Below, piece after piece: positions 61,261 to 64,000 of a DNA stretch of 64,000 bases. Below the pieces are notes generated by a model. That model did no database searches. It was not told where the DNA came from and saw only the letters and a program-made list of their open reading frames with translations. The first letter of the stretch is position 1; each line of letters opens with the position of its first letter. Source of the stretch: Candidatus Thorarchaeota archaeon (lineage in GTDB: Archaea; Asgardarchaeota; Thorarchaeia; Thorarchaeales; Thorarchaeaceae); the NCBI GenBank assembly GCA_003345555.1, contig PRDJ01000010.1, positions 42,513 through 106,512 on the forward strand. Direction: 5' to 3'. A program made the translations under genes and the position numbers.

Positions 61261-61572
61261 TCATCGTGCGAGAGTTATATCTATAGTCGAGACGTTGAGG
61301 TCGGTACCCTTCTCTGTTTGTACAGTTGTAGTACCAATCGTGATTGACGCGACTTTGAGTTCCGATATGAATCGGTGTCGTGTTATTTCAGCAACATCCA
61401 CTGCTCTACTAATGAGACGTCCTCTCGCCTTTATGGTGACTTCTGTAGCTCCTTTGTTGAAGAGGGTCACGCAGGCCAGAACGTAACTCATTACATTCTT
61501 GGCTCCGACTAAGATGGTCGATTTTGGCTTGCTCTTGCCAAGGTCTTCACTGTCGGTGTTCTCCTCTGTCAC
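61261..61572 (-). CDS. albA: DNA/RNA-binding chromatin protein Alba
   Basis: A 103-residue protein: STILVGAKNVMSYVLACVTLFNKGATEVTIKARGRLISRAVDVAEITRHRF is, in pieces, the full Alba core. The nucleic-acid-binding loop usually written GKKP reads GAKN here, so the first of the two lysines, the acetylated one in Sulfolobus, is alanine. A 15-residue acidic N-terminus precedes the core. Role: dimeric architectural protein coating DNA and RNA. Confidence 0.93.
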   Translation of the reverse strand: MTEENTDSEDLGKSKPKSTILVGAKNVMSYVLACVTLFNKGATEVTIKARGRLISRAVDVAEITRHRFISELKVASITIGTTTVQTEKGTDLNVSTIDITLAR

Positions 61573-61597
61573 CAGAAGCTTACCAACCTGCCGTCAC

Positions 61598-61777
61598 TCA
61601 TTTGGGCATATGCTTTACTCGAGGCGCTTCTAATATTGATTTCGATTGCCAGATGCGCATATCCGGCGTGACCGCATTAATCATCGCATCACGGGACCGA
61701 AGCAGTCTCTCGGCAAATGACTTTAGAGACTTGATATGACCTTTGTCGACTCTAACATTCGTGTCATCTAGGACCAC
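61598..61777 (-). CDS. Candidate small protein upstream of alba
   Basis: An open frame of 59 residues from GTG 61775-61777 to TGA 61598, ending 26 bases before the alba start on the same strand. The product (MVLDDTNVRVDKGHIK..., then a helix LKSFAERLLRSRDAMI and VTPDMRIW) has balanced composition and codon use like its neighbours. The frame stays open further upstream, but no ordinary start was found there. No family recognised; it could be a real short gene or a chance frame. The rest of the 61573-61876 spacer shows nothing else. Confidence 0.35.
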   Translation of the reverse strand: MVLDDTNVRVDKGHIKSLKSFAERLLRSRDAMINAVTPDMRIWQSKSILEAPRVKHMPK

Positions 61778-61876
61778 GACTGGACTGCTTACCGATTCGG
61801 TGTTCCAGATTCGAGCTCACCATTGCGGAAGGCTTTTTTCTGACAATCGGGGCCTCTGAAATGGGATCTATGAGTA

Positions 61877-63142
61877 ATGGTAAGATTGACCTTTCTGGGC
61901 TCATGCAGAGAGATAGGACGTTCCGGTTTCCACCTTCAGGAGCATAATGAAAGCATCCTGATAGACTACGGTGTGAAGCTTCTAGAGAACCCTGTCTTCC
62001 CGAGTCGTGTGCCTACCGATGACCTTCAAGGAATCGCACTCACGCATGCCCATCTTGATCATTCAGGTGGGCTTCCTCTCTTGCTCACTCACGATGACGT
62101 CTCACTCTTTTGTACGCCTGCTACACGAGACTTGAGCACAGTCCTGCTTGACGATATGTATGAGCTCTCAAAGGCGCGTCTGCCGTTTTCAGGCAAAGAC
62201 ATCGCACGACTCGAACGACAGTGCCAGCCAACCGCGTATGAAGAGACGATTCCGCTCGGACGCCATTTCGAAATCACTCTATTCAACGCTGGTCACATTC
62301 CAGGTAGTGCGATGGTATCCGTAAGGTGTGATACAAAACGGATACTATTCACGGGTGATTTCAACTCGATTGAAACACAGCTGAATGCCGGAGCTAGGAA
62401 GAATCTGCCCAAGCACGACATCGTGGTGACCGAGAGTACCTATGCTCAGAGGGTCAATCCGAAGAGAGAAGAAATCGAAGAAGAGTTCATTCAGTCAGTC
62501 ACGGAGACCTTACAGCGTGGGGGTACTGTACTCATTCCTGCTTTTGCTGTGGGACGCAGCCAAGAAATAATGTGCATCTTCGAGAAATACAACTTGCCTG
62601 GAAAGTACACGGTCTATGTTGATGGTCTGGCCAGAAAGGTCAATGAAGTTGTGATTAAGCACCCAGGCTACATTGCATCTCCACAAGCGTTCGAGAGAGC
62701 AGTTGAAAGGACTCGGATTGTCTATGACGACCGGGACCGTTTCACGGCAATGAAGAAGGGTGGAGTAATCATCTCTCCCGCAGGGATGCTCAAGGGTGGT
62801 CCCTCGCATCTCTACTTCAGAATGCTCCACGACGACCCGAGGAACTCCATAGTCCTTGTGAGCTTCCAGATTCCGGGAACGCCTGGAGCCGAATTGCTTG
62901 CCAAGCGCAAAGTGACGGTGAATAACAAACTCTTTGATGTGGCCGCAGATGTCAGATTTCACCATCTGAGCAGTCATTCTGATGCTGATGGCTTGATGGA
63001 CGTCTTGGAGAAAATTCCCGGGGATCCAGAATTCTACTGTGTGCACGGCGAACCTGATTCATGTGACGCACTGGCCGAGAAACTAGGCAACATTGGAAGA
63101 CGAGCACACGTGCCAGAGACAAACGATGCAATAGAGGTCTAG
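61877..63142 (+). CDS. aCPSF2-type beta-CASP ribonuclease
   Basis: A protein of 421 residues without KH domains. HAHLDH at 57-62, FTGDFNS and ESTYAQR, HHLSSHSD and YCVHGEPDS are the metallo-beta-lactamase/beta-CASP motifs. Archaeal aCPSF2 has 5'-3' exonuclease and endonuclease activity in RNA decay. It starts at ATG 61877. It is convergent with eL38, leaving seven bases between the two stops. Confidence 0.92.
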   Translation: MVRLTFLGSCREIGRSGFHLQEHNESILIDYGVKLLENPVFPSRVPTDDLQGIALTHAHLDHSGGLPLLLTHDDVSLFCTPATRDLSTVLLDDMYELSKARLPFSGKDIARLERQCQPTAYEETIPLGRHFEITLFNAGHIPGSAMVSVRCDTKRILFTGDFNSIETQLNAGARKNLPKHDIVVTESTYAQRVNPKREEIEEEFIQSVTETLQRGGTVLIPAFAVGRSQEIMCIFEKYNLPGKYTVYVDGLARKVNEVVIKHPGYIASPQAFERAVERTRIVYDDRDRFTAMKKGGVIISPAGMLKGGPSHLYFRMLHDDPRNSIVLVSFQIPGTPGAELLAKRKVTVNNKLFDVAADVRFHHLSSHSDADGLMDVLEKIPGDPEFYCVHGEPDSCDALAEKLGNIGRRAHVPETNDAIEV

Positions 63143-63149
63143 TACGAAA

Positions 63150-63362
63150 CTACTCTTCGGCCTCAGGCTTTGCTTCCACAACTTGGCACTTCACTTGCTG
63201 AAGAATGTCCTCGGCTTGCTGGGGCTCGACAATCAATGTGTAGAGATACTTAGGAGTCCGAAGCTTTAGCTTGACCTGATTAGCACCTCTCCTGACTCGA
63301 CACTCAGTCGCGCTCTCTGTCATCTCGAGGAATCGTGCCACATCCGTGATTATTCTTGGCAT
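63150..63362 (-). CDS. rpl38e: Ribosomal protein eL38
   Basis: A 70-residue protein: MPRIITDVARFLEMTESATECRV, then VKLKLRTPKYLYTLIVEPQQAEDI. The PKYLYTL block is the eL38 hallmark. eL38 is found in eukaryotes and only part of the archaea, so it helps to place the genome. A short acidic tail follows. Its TATA element is likely CTTATAATG near 63443-63452. Confidence 0.88.
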   Translation of the reverse strand: MPRIITDVARFLEMTESATECRVRRGANQVKLKLRTPKYLYTLIVEPQQAEDILQQVKCQVVEAKPEAEE

Positions 63363-63565
63363 TTGTAGGCCTCTTGTTGTTGTACAAGTGACCGGGAGCG
63401 ATTCCCTTCGCTCCAGCCCTTCAGTACTTGCCTTGACATTCGCATTATAAGAATGTCGGAATGTCGTGCTGAGATGCTTACATACGTTAGGACTGCGTCC
63501 TACTCCAAGACCCGATGAACGCGCTTGAGTTTTTGTTCTGTGACGAGCTCCCTAGATGAGGAATG

Positions 63566-63707
63566 TGGTGGGCAGGGAGGGAATTCCGATAGACAGGGCG
63601 ACCCTGGACTATTCTCGAACCCTCGACAGAGGCGGGCAGACTTACGCGAGGGCATCTGCCTTCCGCCGTGTGAAGGCGGCATCATAACCGGGCTAGATCA
63701 CCTGCCC
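63566..63707 (-). tRNA. tRNA-Val(CAC) with two non-canonical introns
   Basis: The acceptor GGGCAGG/CCTGCCC has discriminator A and encoded CCA. D-arm ATCT/TGAT, anticodon stem CCGCC/GGCGG with loop TTCACAC (anticodon CAC), and T-stem GAGGG/CCCTC are all intact. The variable region is 38 bases long (63625-63662) instead of about 5 and contains a GGCAGA/TCTGCC helix. The T-loop is 38 bases (63582-63619) instead of 7 and contains ATAG/CTAT and CAGGG/CCCTG helices. Removing about 33 and 31 bases gives a 78-base tRNA. Confidence 0.87.
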
Positions 63708-63730
63708 TAGACTGGCGAAGGAATCGGCTG

Positions 63731-63740
63731 GATATTTAAG
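63731..63740 (-). promoter_or_regulatory. TATA box for tRNA-Val(CAC)
   Basis: CTTAAATATC on the minus strand, 24-33 bases before the tRNA 5' end at 63707, showing that the intron-rich tRNA is a genuine transcription unit. Confidence 0.6.
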
Positions 63741-63887
63741 AATGATGGCCGGCTATGGGGAGATTAGCATGAAGAACAGAACGAAGTCTAGCGGCATCAC
63801 ATATTAGAGAGAAAGAAACGCGGGCTAGGAAGAGTGAATGAAAGCGGCACGAGAACAGCTACCACAGGCCGCGTTCTTCAAAGTCGA

Positions 63888-64000
63888 CTAAACATCATCG
63901 ATAACTGTTATCCGCCTGCTTCTGATAAATAGAATCGCGATGGCAAGAATGATGACTGTGCCTACGCCCCCTGCCAATATGGGAAGAGGCAATTGAGTGG
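63888..64000 (-). CDS. C-terminus of a membrane-anchored exported protein (3' end only)
   Basis: The frame enters from beyond the window and ends at TAG 63888-63890. The visible 36 residues form one hydrophobic helix with a Gly-rich start (LAGGVGTVIILAIAILFI) followed by basic RSRRI and a short tail. This is the usual C-terminal anchor of archaeal surface proteins. Function unknown; the gene lies mostly outside. Confidence 0.6.
   Translation of the reverse strand, partial: TQLPLPILAGGVGTVIILAIAILFIRSRRITVIDDV

Noticed and set aside
63566..63707. Reading the tRNA-Val(CAC) locus as a degenerate tRNA pseudogene
   Set aside because: Every stem pairs, the CCA and TATA box are present, and the excess bases form two compact foldable insertions; decay would have damaged the stems.
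1..64000. CRISPR arrays, insertion sequences, prophage or replication origin
   Set aside because: No regularly spaced repeats, transposase or integrase, phage genes, or origin-binding repeat clusters with orc1/cdc6 were seen.

Overview
This window comes from an archaeal chromosome with a dense, housekeeping-rich gene set. Archaeal hallmarks are aIF1A, aIF6, topoisomerase VI, Alba, RpoF, the uL11-uL1-uL10-P1 stalk operon, a proteasome beta subunit, prefoldin, two beta-CASP (aCPSF) nucleases, geranylgeranyl reductase, and TATA boxes about 25 bases before many starts. A eukaryote-like type IB topoisomerase, eL38, FtsZ with SepF, and a large secreted DOMON-containing protein together suggest an Asgard archaeon, perhaps Thorarchaeia. 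That placement is inference from gene content, not phylogeny. TTG and GTG starts are frequent, and no CRISPR array, insertion sequence or phage gene was seen.

Layout. 1-4.8 kb: translation and ribosome-assembly genes (aIF1A, RIO1, a Dim2-like KH protein), then topoisomerase VI B and A. 4.8-10.4 kb: a lipid-linked glycosyl-1-phosphate transferase, a giant surface protein, an HD hydrolase, tRNA-Gln and Trm112. 10.5-16.5 kb: split glycine decarboxylase, small proteins, a tRNA methylthiotransferase and an oxidoreductase. 16.7-21.7 kb: tRNA-Leu, -Thr and -Arg, ThiL, a radical-SAM protein and a deacetylase-family enzyme. 21.8-26.5 kb: P1, uL10, uL1, uL11, Spt5, SecE and FtsZ. 26.6-33.9 kb: a sugar kinase, ArgF, FtsY, prefoldin alpha, eL20, aIF6, eL31, eL39, PDCD5, eS19, a CRM protein, RNase P Rpp21 and Nep1. 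34.0-37.6 kb: topoisomerase IB, a zinc ribbon and a phosphatase-fold protein between two oppositely oriented tRNA-Gly genes. 37.7-46.2 kb: the most accessory part, with an acyltransferase, a PRTase, several unknowns, dUTPase, a methyltransferase, a regulator/membrane-protein pair and a nucleotidyltransferase. 46.4-64 kb: tRNA-Ala, eL37, LSm, a PUA protein, SepF, aCPSF1, PsmB, the FKBP/HemK/KsgA/DUF655/RpoF/eL21/Pus10 run, geranylgeranyl reductase, Pth2, TruD, Alba, aCPSF2, eL38 and a tRNA-Val with two introns.

The genes mostly serve translation: ribosomal proteins, rRNA and tRNA modification, ribosome assembly, protein targeting and RNA decay. The most unusual signal is in the tRNA genes. Besides three canonical 37/38 introns (Gln, Thr, Arg), both tRNA-Gly genes carry a homologous insertion in the D-loop, tRNA-Ala(GGC) has one in the T-loop, and tRNA-Val(CAC) has one in the variable region plus one in the T-loop. 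Other notable points are a zinc-finger insertion inside the Spt5 NGN domain, a uL10 without its acidic tail, and a radical-SAM gene with no standard start codon that follows thiL in the same frame across a single TAG.
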